From positions 1 to 5,353 of the forward strand of contig JAHJCW010000020.1 in the NCBI GenBank assembly GCA_018812885.1: a stretch of 5,353 bases of DNA. Reading direction: 5' to 3'. The DNA comes from a bacterium. GTDB lineage: Bacteria; Fidelibacterota; Marinisomatia; Marinisomatales; JAHJCW01. A program made the translations under genes and the position numbers. Of this stretch, positions 1-5,353 are shown one piece after another (the stretch's first letter is position 1; every line of letters starts with the position of its first letter). Below the pieces are notes generated by a model that was not told the origin of the DNA, ran no database searches, and saw only the letters and a program-made list of their open reading frames with translations.

Positions 1-1
1 T

Positions 2-67
2 GCAATATTAATGTTTATAAATAGAATATTTTCAAGCCAAATTAAAGACTATATAAGCAATGTATAA
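2..67 (+). CDS. possible C-terminal tail of an upstream gene (partial)
   Basis: One frame is open from the left edge to a TAA at 65-67. It reads roughly AILMFINRIFSSQIKDYISNV and would overlap the start of the Wzi-family gene at 60 by 8 bases. Such a short overlap would fit the tight packing seen further along this strand. Twenty-one sense codons are too few to identify a family, and an open run of this length can easily occur by chance in AT-rich DNA. The alternative is that these bases are simply the leader of the next gene. The function is unknown. Confidence 0.25.
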   Translation, partial: AILMFINRIFSSQIKDYISNV

Positions 68-1721
68 AAAAATAATAGCTACAATAATTGTATATTTTTT
101 CATCTCCAATTTATATTCTCAAATATTTATTCCTGCTGATCCGTTTTATTTATTTGAACAAGAAAAGAATTCATTCACTATTGATAATAATAATTCCAAG
201 ATTTTTCTCATTAGACCTTTTTTGAATCATACTGATAAAACATTAAATGGTACATGGTCTGTTGGTTTTCGTACTGAATTATTTTTAAATGATAATGCAC
301 CCAATTTAGAGAATACGTCGGATAGATGGATCGGCAAAGGTATATCTTTTTATCAAGGAGTACATTTAGCTTACACAAACAAGTTTTTATCACTTAGTTT
401 GGAGCCATTTTATTTCTCAAATCAAAATAAAGATTACTCAGAACCTTGGCAATCATATTTTGATAGTAAATATGATGAATATAAATTTGATACTGATCAA
501 CCATGGCGTGAAGAAAAATTTTCTAAATTGAATGACAACCGACCACATGGCGACGAACCTTATAGCAAAACGGGAATTCGTGAAGCTCAAATATATTTAC
601 ATTATAATGGGTTGGGTGTTGGATACTCTAATGCAAACATGTGGTGGGGTTCGGGTTACCATTCAAGTCTTAACATGACAAACAATACAACCGGCTTCCC
701 CCATTTGATGATTGGTACAATTCAAGAACAACGTATAAAAGATTTCGGAATTAATTTTCGATATATCTTTGCCGATTCATTAAAATACAATGCTGCTGGT
801 CCGTTTTATACAGCAATTACATCATCAATTACATATTACTCAAATCCAATTATTACTTTAGGCTTTTCTCGCTCATATTTAACAGGTGGTAAACGAACTA
901 GTGAAATAATAACACGCAAAGAGGCGATGTTGATTCCATTTGAGCCGATATATCTTGAAGATAAACAAACAGACCCTGATGACCCATTAAGTTCCGCTGA
1001 TATTTGGGATCAAACTCTTGTAGGTTATCTAACTATGACTTTCCCAAATGTAGGATTAGTCGTTTTTGTCGAGTACGGTAGAAATGATCATGCTTGGGAT
1101 AAAGAAGATTTTATAAGGCAACCGGACCACACAGGCGCAAGTGTAATCGGTTTGCGAAAATATGGATTTTTTAATAACCCGCATTTAGTGGGTGGGATAG
1201 AATACGCAAATTTAATAAAAACCAAATATTGGAATGATCGACAAAGTGCTGATTGGTATGATCGTTGGAATTTTGATTATTGGGGCTACGATGGCAGACA
1301 TTGGGGAGCACATAGCGGACCAGATTCAGATGATTTCTATGTTTATTTTGGATACATGAGTGATAAACTGACAGTGATTCCTTCTTTCAATTATGAACGG
1401 CATGGTGTTATTGACAATAAGATTCCTGAACGGGAATACGAATATAATTCTCCTGAATATCCTTGGCTGCATATTTGGGCCAATCGGACCTTTTGGCCTG
1501 AAGTTAAATTGGAATATCGCATAGACGTCCGATATAAATATAAAGGATTTATATTTAATTTTTATTATGAACGGGAAAAGATTCATAATGACCAATTTCG
1601 TGAGTGGGCAGATCCAGCATTTGAAGAACGAAAATCCAATGTTTTTTGGTTAGGAGTCGAACGTAGATTTGATAAAGATGAAATGGTAAAGTTATATAAT
1701 CAATATATTAAGAAGAATTAA
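60..1721 (+). CDS. Wzi-family outer-membrane protein (capsule/surface polysaccharide assembly)
   Basis: This 553-residue protein resembles the capsule assembly Wzi family, outer-membrane beta-barrels with lectin-like function that hold capsular or exopolysaccharide at the cell surface. Residues 1-20 form a signal peptide (MYKK, then a hydrophobic stretch ending LYS), with cleavage likely before Q21. The family signature is a charged segment with RPHGDEPYSK before a strand, then NMWWGSG at residues 193-199 and NMTNNTTGFPHL up to residue 216. This matches the usual 'E-N-x-W-W-G-P-G ... N-N-x-x-G-F-P-H' pattern of Wzi. A second family-like block, GAHSGPDSDD, lies at 416-425. The rest alternates aromatic and polar residues as barrel strands do, and a charged tail follows the last strand (FWLGVERRF). 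It is somewhat longer than E. coli Wzi (about 480 residues). The ATG at 60 is chosen because the signal peptide begins there; no Shine-Dalgarno sequence is visible. Family membership is well supported, but the polysaccharide it serves cannot be told from this window. Confidence 0.85.
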   Translation: MYKKIIATIIVYFFISNLYSQIFIPADPFYLFEQEKNSFTIDNNNSKIFLIRPFLNHTDKTLNGTWSVGFRTELFLNDNAPNLENTSDRWIGKGISFYQGVHLAYTNKFLSLSLEPFYFSNQNKDYSEPWQSYFDSKYDEYKFDTDQPWREEKFSKLNDNRPHGDEPYSKTGIREAQIYLHYNGLGVGYSNANMWWGSGYHSSLNMTNNTTGFPHLMIGTIQEQRIKDFGINFRYIFADSLKYNAAGPFYTAITSSITYYSNPIITLGFSRSYLTGGKRTSEIITRKEAMLIPFEPIYLEDKQTDPDDPLSSADIWDQTLVGYLTMTFPNVGLVVFVEYGRNDHAWDKEDFIRQPDHTGASVIGLRKYGFFNNPHLVGGIEYANLIKTKYWNDRQSADWYDRWNFDYWGYDGRHWGAHSGPDSDDFYVYFGYMSDKLTVIPSFNYERHGVIDNKIPEREYEYNSPEYPWLHIWANRTFWPEVKLEYRIDVRYKYKGFIFNFYYEREKIHNDQFREWADPAFEERKSNVFWLGVERRFDKDEMVKLYNQYIKKN

Positions 1722-1831
1722 TGGGCTCTCTTTAATTCTTGTACCATATTTAGTGCGATATTCAATAGCATATAGTCTTATAGGTGGTGCTCATAATCCA
1801 ACAGAAGGGATACCTAAATTCGACAAGTAAC
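1722..1831. other. 110-base intergenic spacer
   Basis: This spacer separates the Wzi-family gene from the PorV-like gene. I see no GC-rich hairpin followed by a T run, so no intrinsic terminator, and no clear Bacteroidota-type promoter (TTTG at -33 with TAnnTTTG at -7). An open frame crosses it to a TAA at 1828-1830 and could start at the GTG at 1753, giving 25 residues (ending GIPKFDK). It resembles nothing I know and has no start signal. The two flanking genes are therefore probably co-transcribed, though a non-canonical promoter here cannot be excluded. Confidence 0.5.
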
Positions 1832-2680
1832 ATGAAAACGCGGCAATTTAAAAATTCATCCAAATTTATTTTTATTTATTTTATGATTATTATTCCGATT
1901 AATTTATTATTTGGAGCTTTTGAATCATATCCTACCTCAACGGCAAATTTGGCATTTGGTCGAATCAATATGAATTGTAAGGGAAATATCCTTGATATAA
2001 TTAATGAACCGAGCAGTATAATCAATTTTAATATGAAAGGTGGAGAAGTTATCTGGAACAGACCATTTCAAATCAATGAATTACAGCAAACTGCTTTTGC
2101 GTCTGCATTTATCTATAAAAATTGGGGAATCGGAATTAGTGCAAGCACTTTTGGAAATAATATTTATAATGAAAGTATGTTAGTAATAAGCGTTGCAAAG
2201 TCAGTTAAAATGCGGCTGTCGCTTGGCGCAAATCTTATACTCTACCAACTCAAGATAACCGATTATGGAACAGCACATGCGCCCGGTCTTTCCGCTTCAA
2301 TGCGATATAATATTAACAATGACTGGGATTGGGTTACCACAGTCAGGAATATTAATTTTCCTAAAATCGGTGCTTCTAAAGATGAATTACCACAAGTTAT
2401 TACAACGGGTTTTGTGGGTACAATACATGAAATCCTTACAATTGCAACTGAATGGGAACAAGACCTTGAGTATAAAGGAGCAATTAAGTTTGGAGTTATG
2501 GTAAAACCGTTTAAACAATTATTGTTTTCGGTTGGATATGTATCAAATCCCGGCCAATTAACAGTGGGATTATCAATTAATATTAATAAAATATATTTTG
2601 AATATGGCACAATTGCGTACAACGATCTTGGCTTATTTACACATCAGCTTGGTATTGGCGTTAATCTTGATCGGCGTTAA
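1832..2680 (+). CDS. PorV/PorQ-like outer-membrane beta-barrel protein
   Basis: This is a 282-residue predicted outer-membrane barrel. The start is the ATG at 1832 because it begins a good signal peptide: a basic N-terminus MKTRQFKNSSK, a hydrophobic core (FIFIYFMIII) and likely cleavage near residues 28-30. The upstream in-frame GTG at 1784 would add 16 residues ahead of it that fit poorly. After the signal, ANLAFGRINMN (38-48) and INEPSSI (57-63) follow the layout of PorV/PorQ/UPF0164-type proteins, where an 'A-x-x-x-x-x-G-x-A' block is followed by 'D...NPA'. The rest is alternating beta-strand sequence with short turns. The end, YNDLGLFTHQLGIGVNL, matches the usual 'D-L-G-x-x-H-x-x-x-x-x' final strand of these barrels. 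PorV itself is a type IX secretion shuttle protein, but many paralogues have no known role, and no other type IX component is visible here. The gene overlaps the next one by 77 bases. Family placement is by pattern only. Confidence 0.65.
   Translation: MKTRQFKNSSKFIFIYFMIIIPINLLFGAFESYPTSTANLAFGRINMNCKGNILDIINEPSSIINFNMKGGEVIWNRPFQINELQQTAFASAFIYKNWGIGISASTFGNNIYNESMLVISVAKSVKMRLSLGANLILYQLKITDYGTAHAPGLSASMRYNINNDWDWVTTVRNINFPKIGASKDELPQVITTGFVGTIHEILTIATEWEQDLEYKGAIKFGVMVKPFKQLLFSVGYVSNPGQLTVGLSININKIYFEYGTIAYNDLGLFTHQLGIGVNLDRR
2604..2680 (+). other. 77-base out-of-phase gene overlap
   Basis: The last 77 bases of the PorV-like gene are read again in the +1-shifted frame as the first 25 codons of the next gene. 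In one frame they give the terminal beta-strands (ending LGIGVNLDRR); in the other they give most of a hydrophobic signal peptide. Both readings look functional. The arrangement predicts translational coupling of the two barrels. Confidence 0.7.
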
Positions 2681-4448
2681 GCCGATTACCGCTCAACAAA
2701 AAGAAGCCACTACCTTTCTACAAAACCTTGATGCGGAAATAGCCATTCCCGAAGAAGATATTATTTTAATTAATGATATTCTCAAGGGGCAATGGTCCTT
2801 GGGCATAGAATTAGCAGAGCAAATAATGAAACTATCGTTTATTGATTTTGATGATGAACAAGCACTAAATAACGTATTGGATAGCAAGACAATGTTGGCA
2901 ATTTTACGAAATGGTGATGTGTCTGATTTTTTACGCCAATTAATAACTACCATTGATGAATCAACATTACGTAATCAAAAATCAGGTGATATTCTTATTA
3001 GTCAATATATGGTATTTAACGATGATTCTCGTTATCGCTGGAAATTTAATTATAGTGCAAATAATTATTCAGCGGGTCTAATTGCTGAACGCGATCCGGA
3101 TGAAAAGAAATTGATTGATTACCTATCGGGATATTTATCAAAAAAATACAATTTTGGAGAATTCATAATCGGTGACTATCAAATTATTACTGGATTTGGT
3201 TTATGGTCATGGAGATCCGTCTCAACCCGTAAAAGTTTTGAGACTATTACCGGACTGCCGAGAATTGGTCGGGGAATTTCTCCCTATCGTTCGTCTAACG
3301 AATCTTGGTATCTAAGGGGAATTGCTTACACTAAAGAAACAAAATTTGGCAATTTACTTATTTCGGGTGGCTATACCCATCAAGACGGTAAATTAGATAG
3401 TACAGGTAATTTGTCTCTTAGCTATTCCGGACTGCATACCGGCGCCACTTCTATTGAGCAACAAAACAATATAACGGAGGCTGTAATTCTGGGACAATGG
3501 AATTATAACAAACCAAACACAAATATTGTAACATCGGTTGCCGGCGTTAATTGGAATGATAAAAGTAACAATAATAGTCGAGATTGGAGTGGTTCAGTTG
3601 CATTTAATCAATTATTAGATTATGGAAATATATTTGGTGAGATTGGACGCGGTTATAATAGTACTGCAGGAATTATAACTGGATTGAGATTGAAAATTCC
3701 AAATGTTAAGTATCTAATATCATCACGATATTATTCAAATGGCTATTCGGCCTTAAGATCTAACCCTTTTGCTGAATGGGTTGGTGATGATCGCAATGAA
3801 CTTGGGTTTTTTCAAAGTATTAGTTTTAAACACAATCGTAATATTTTTACAATTTATGGGGACTTATTTAAAGCAATTGATGTAGAAAATGATGATTTCT
3901 TTCCTAAATCAGGACAAGAAGCCGGGTTGAGATGGGAGAGACGATATGGAAGACAATATCAAAGAATACAATGGACATGGGAGAAAAAATCGCAGGAAAA
4001 TGATGGGACATATTTGTTAAATCAACAACCTTTATATAAAATTGATAATACGCTCAAATACAGTAGGGTATTCAATTTAAGCAATTCTATTTGGAGCAAA
4101 TTGCAAATGACTTATTCCTTTGATGAAACAAGTGAGTCAAAATCGCAAGCGTATGGTCTCGATACACAGATTTGGTGGGAGATGGAAAAAGTTTCTGTTT
4201 TCTTAGATGTTGTTACAACGATTACTAACGGTGGCTCAGCATGGATTTATTTTTGGGATGTCAATCTACCTGGTGAGATGACTACACGAGTTTATACTAA
4301 GGACAGTATATCTCCTGCAATTAAAATTCTATATCAAATGAACTCAGGATTTGAGTTGGGATTTCGCTTAAGAGCGCAGTGGGAAGATCTCAATTTTACA
4401 GGAACTCCAGAAATATTTGGTGCGTTAGTACTTGAAGTGTTATTATAG
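2604..4448 (+). CDS. outer-membrane barrel protein of the HhH-associated family of Bacteroidota-type bacteria
   Basis: This 614-residue secreted protein resembles the large proteins of Bacteroidota relatives annotated 'helix-hairpin-helix domain-containing protein': a short helical N-terminal region followed by an outer-membrane barrel. The ATG at 2604 gives a signal peptide (MAQLRTTILAYLHISLVLAL, continuing to PITA) with cleavage near residue 31 before QQK. A TTG at 2598 would add two residues. No start downstream of the previous gene's stop keeps the signal. Residues about 35-120 are leucine-rich and helical (e.g. SKTMLAILRNGDVSDFL), where the family normally has ComEA-like HhH repeats; here the glycine-containing hairpin (LPGIG-like) is not recognisable. 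The barrel carries family hallmarks: LIDYLSGYLSKKY, GDYQIITGFGL (190-200) and RGISPYRSSNESW (223-235), then many amphipathic strands ending in GALVLEVLL. The function of the family is not established. Co-translation with the PorV-like barrel suggests the two work together, which is inference. Confidence 0.75.
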   Translation: MAQLRTTILAYLHISLVLALILIGVKPITAQQKEATTFLQNLDAEIAIPEEDIILINDILKGQWSLGIELAEQIMKLSFIDFDDEQALNNVLDSKTMLAILRNGDVSDFLRQLITTIDESTLRNQKSGDILISQYMVFNDDSRYRWKFNYSANNYSAGLIAERDPDEKKLIDYLSGYLSKKYNFGEFIIGDYQIITGFGLWSWRSVSTRKSFETITGLPRIGRGISPYRSSNESWYLRGIAYTKETKFGNLLISGGYTHQDGKLDSTGNLSLSYSGLHTGATSIEQQNNITEAVILGQWNYNKPNTNIVTSVAGVNWNDKSNNNSRDWSGSVAFNQLLDYGNIFGEIGRGYNSTAGIITGLRLKIPNVKYLISSRYYSNGYSALRSNPFAEWVGDDRNELGFFQSISFKHNRNIFTIYGDLFKAIDVENDDFFPKSGQEAGLRWERRYGRQYQRIQWTWEKKSQENDGTYLLNQQPLYKIDNTLKYSRVFNLSNSIWSKLQMTYSFDETSESKSQAYGLDTQIWWEMEKVSVFLDVVTTITNGGSAWIYFWDVNLPGEMTTRVYTKDSISPAIKILYQMNSGFELGFRLRAQWEDLNFTGTPEIFGALVLEVLL

Positions 4449-4479
4449 TATCAAGGTTGCCTCTGATTAAAACTATATG

Positions 4480-4495
4480 ATAACTTTAAAGTTAT
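4480..4495. promoter_or_regulatory. 16-base perfect palindrome overlapping the amidase start
   Basis: The sequence ATAACTTTAAAGTTAT reads the same on both strands, and its last two bases are the first two of the amidase start codon at 4494. It could be an operator for a dimeric DNA-binding protein or a weak hairpin (no loop, AT-rich) that hides the start codon in mRNA. It could also be chance, since AT-rich DNA makes such palindromes fairly often. There is no T run or GC-rich stem, so it is not an intrinsic terminator. Confidence 0.3.
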
Positions 4496-5353
4496 GAAAA
4501 TATTACGTATTTCTCTTTTTGTCATTTTTCTTTTCTCGTTAAGTGTCTCGGCAGCGACGATAAAAGTTGTTAACCAAATAGAAAACACAGAAGATACACT
4601 AAAGATTTTAGATAATGTACCGGTAGTATATGGTTCAATTAAAGATTTGGCAAGAATATTGACTACCATGATTTATGAAAATATCGAAAGAGAAAAGATA
4701 GTTCTATATATCGGAGATCATCGTGTAAAAATTTCTGCCGGTACAAGTTTTATAGTAATTGATGACGAAGTATATCAAATGCCATCACCGGCAATTATAT
4801 TTGAAGGAGATATATTTCTGCCAACCAATACATTCTTTAAAATACTACACGAAACTGTTTTGCCGAGCGTCTCATATAATGTAAAAGATAATCAGGTAGT
4901 TATAAGTCCCACAGAATATAATATTCAAACCATTCAAGTTGATGAAAAAGCCAATGGCACAATTATACGTATTAAGGCACAGAAGAAATTCAAGAAGAAA
5001 GAAATAAGCACTTTTTTACATAAAAATGGCTGGTTTTATATAACGATCCAAGGTGGTGCCGCGGATTCAAATAATATTTTAAAAACTGATACCCGTGGAA
5101 TAATTAAGAAAATATCAATGGATCAGCTCGAAGGGGGATTGCAGTTAGCATTTTTCCTGAGATCGGATATAGAAAGACATGAAGTTTCTCAGAATAACAA
5201 TACAAAAGAGATTGTAATAACACTTTGGGCGCCATTGTCGAAAAGCGTAGCCAGGATCCAGGAAGTAAAAAGTCAGTGGGAAATTGACACAATTGTTCTA
5301 GACGCCGGCCATGGCGGAAAAGACCCCGGAACAATAGGTAAATATGGAACGAA
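4494..5353 (+). CDS. N-acetylmuramoyl-L-alanine amidase, AmiC-type (partial, cut by the window edge)
   Basis: A peptidoglycan hydrolase that cleaves the bond between N-acetylmuramic acid and L-alanine, acting in the periplasm on the cell wall, typically at cell separation. The visible part is 286 codons with no stop before the right edge. Residues 1-20 are a signal peptide (MKILRISLFVIFLFSLSVSA), cleaved before ATIKVV. Residues about 33-137 resemble the copper-amine-oxidase N-terminal-like domain, including QMPSPAIIFEGDIFLP. Residues about 140-260 resemble an AMIN-type beta-rich targeting domain, ending IVITLWAP. The catalytic Amidase_3 domain begins at about 266 with IVLDAGHGGKDPGT; H273 in the DAGHGG motif is the expected first zinc ligand. 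The remaining ligands and catalytic glutamate lie beyond the window. The ATG at 4494 is 45 bases after the previous stop, with no Shine-Dalgarno sequence and no terminator in between, so co-transcription with the barrel genes is likely. Confidence 0.88.
   Translation, partial: MKILRISLFVIFLFSLSVSAATIKVVNQIENTEDTLKILDNVPVVYGSIKDLARILTTMIYENIEREKIVLYIGDHRVKISAGTSFIVIDDEVYQMPSPAIIFEGDIFLPTNTFFKILHETVLPSVSYNVKDNQVVISPTEYNIQTIQVDEKANGTIIRIKAQKKFKKKEISTFLHKNGWFYITIQGGAADSNNILKTDTRGIIKKISMDQLEGGLQLAFFLRSDIERHEVSQNNNTKEIVITLWAPLSKSVARIQEVKSQWEIDTIVLDAGHGGKDPGTIGKYGT

Noticed and set aside
211..393. 60-codon minus-strand open frame
   Set aside because: It is antisense to the 5' part of the Wzi-family gene, with no independent support as a gene.
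1326..1595. 89-codon minus-strand open frame
   Set aside because: It is antisense to the Wzi-family gene; its hydrophobic look comes from reverse-reading AT-rich aromatic codons.
1721..1735. ATG overlapping the Wzi-family stop codon (TAATG)
   Set aside because: The frame closes after four codons (Met-Gly-Ser-Leu), so it is not a gene.
1784..1831. GTG at 1784 as the start of the PorV-like gene
   Set aside because: It would place 16 extra residues ahead of a clear signal peptide that starts at the ATG at 1832, and no ribosome binding site supports it.
2265..2504. 79-codon plus-strand frame inside the PorV-like gene
   Set aside because: It is an alternate-frame reading of barrel codons with no protein-like pattern.
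2598..2603. TTG at 2598 as the start of the large barrel gene
   Set aside because: It adds only two residues (Met-Asn) before an in-frame ATG at 2604, which is the more usual start. The signal peptide is the same either way.
2263..2622. 119-codon minus-strand open frame
   Set aside because: It lies wholly within the PorV-like gene, has no recognisable domain or signal, and is antisense to a well-supported coding frame.
2693..2953. 86-codon minus-strand open frame
   Set aside because: It is antisense to the helical region of the large barrel gene and shows no domain.
4481..4488. TAACTTTA as a Bacteroidota-type -7 promoter element (TAnnTTTG)
   Set aside because: The final G is missing, no TTTG is seen at the right distance upstream, and transcription would begin at or beyond the start codon.
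4451..4669. 72-codon minus-strand open frame
   Set aside because: It is antisense to the amidase signal peptide and first domain. The plus-strand reading is clearly the real one.
5104..5334. 76-codon minus-strand open frame
   Set aside because: It is antisense to the conserved DAGHGG amidase motif region.

Overview
The window is AT-rich and carries a tightly packed, single-strand run of cell-envelope genes. All real genes read on the + strand. Four are well supported, and a fifth may leave only its last codons at the left edge. The genes suggest a Gram-negative bacterium of the Bacteroidota/Ignavibacteriota/Marinimicrobia (FCB) type. There are three different outer-membrane beta-barrel proteins in a row, including a PorV-like barrel and the barrel protein that in this group usually carries helix-hairpin-helix repeats. 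None of the four starts has a recognisable Shine-Dalgarno sequence, and one mature protein begins with Ser-Gln after its signal peptide, both common in that group. The lineage is an inference from gene content, not a measured placement.

Layout. 1-67: possible tail of an upstream gene running into the next start. 60-1721: a Wzi-family outer-membrane protein (capsule/surface polysaccharide assembly). 1722-1831: a 110-base spacer without a convincing gene or terminator. 1832-2680: a PorV/PorQ-like outer-membrane beta-barrel. 2604-4448: a large outer-membrane barrel of the HhH-associated family, whose start lies inside the preceding gene. 4449-4493: a 45-base spacer ending in a palindrome that abuts the next start. 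4494 to the right edge: an N-acetylmuramoyl-L-alanine amidase with two N-terminal non-catalytic domains, cut off just after the first zinc-ligand motif.

Together the genes look like an envelope operon: a polysaccharide-binding outer-membrane protein, two further barrels that are translationally linked, and a periplasmic peptidoglycan hydrolase. I see no transcription terminator between them. The most unusual point is the 77-base out-of-phase overlap between the second and third genes: the DNA coding for the last strand of one barrel also codes for the signal peptide of the next. I see no tRNA, rRNA, CRISPR array, insertion sequence or phage gene. I see no clear sign of a wholly new system, but the PorV-like/HhH-type barrel pair has no established function that I know of.
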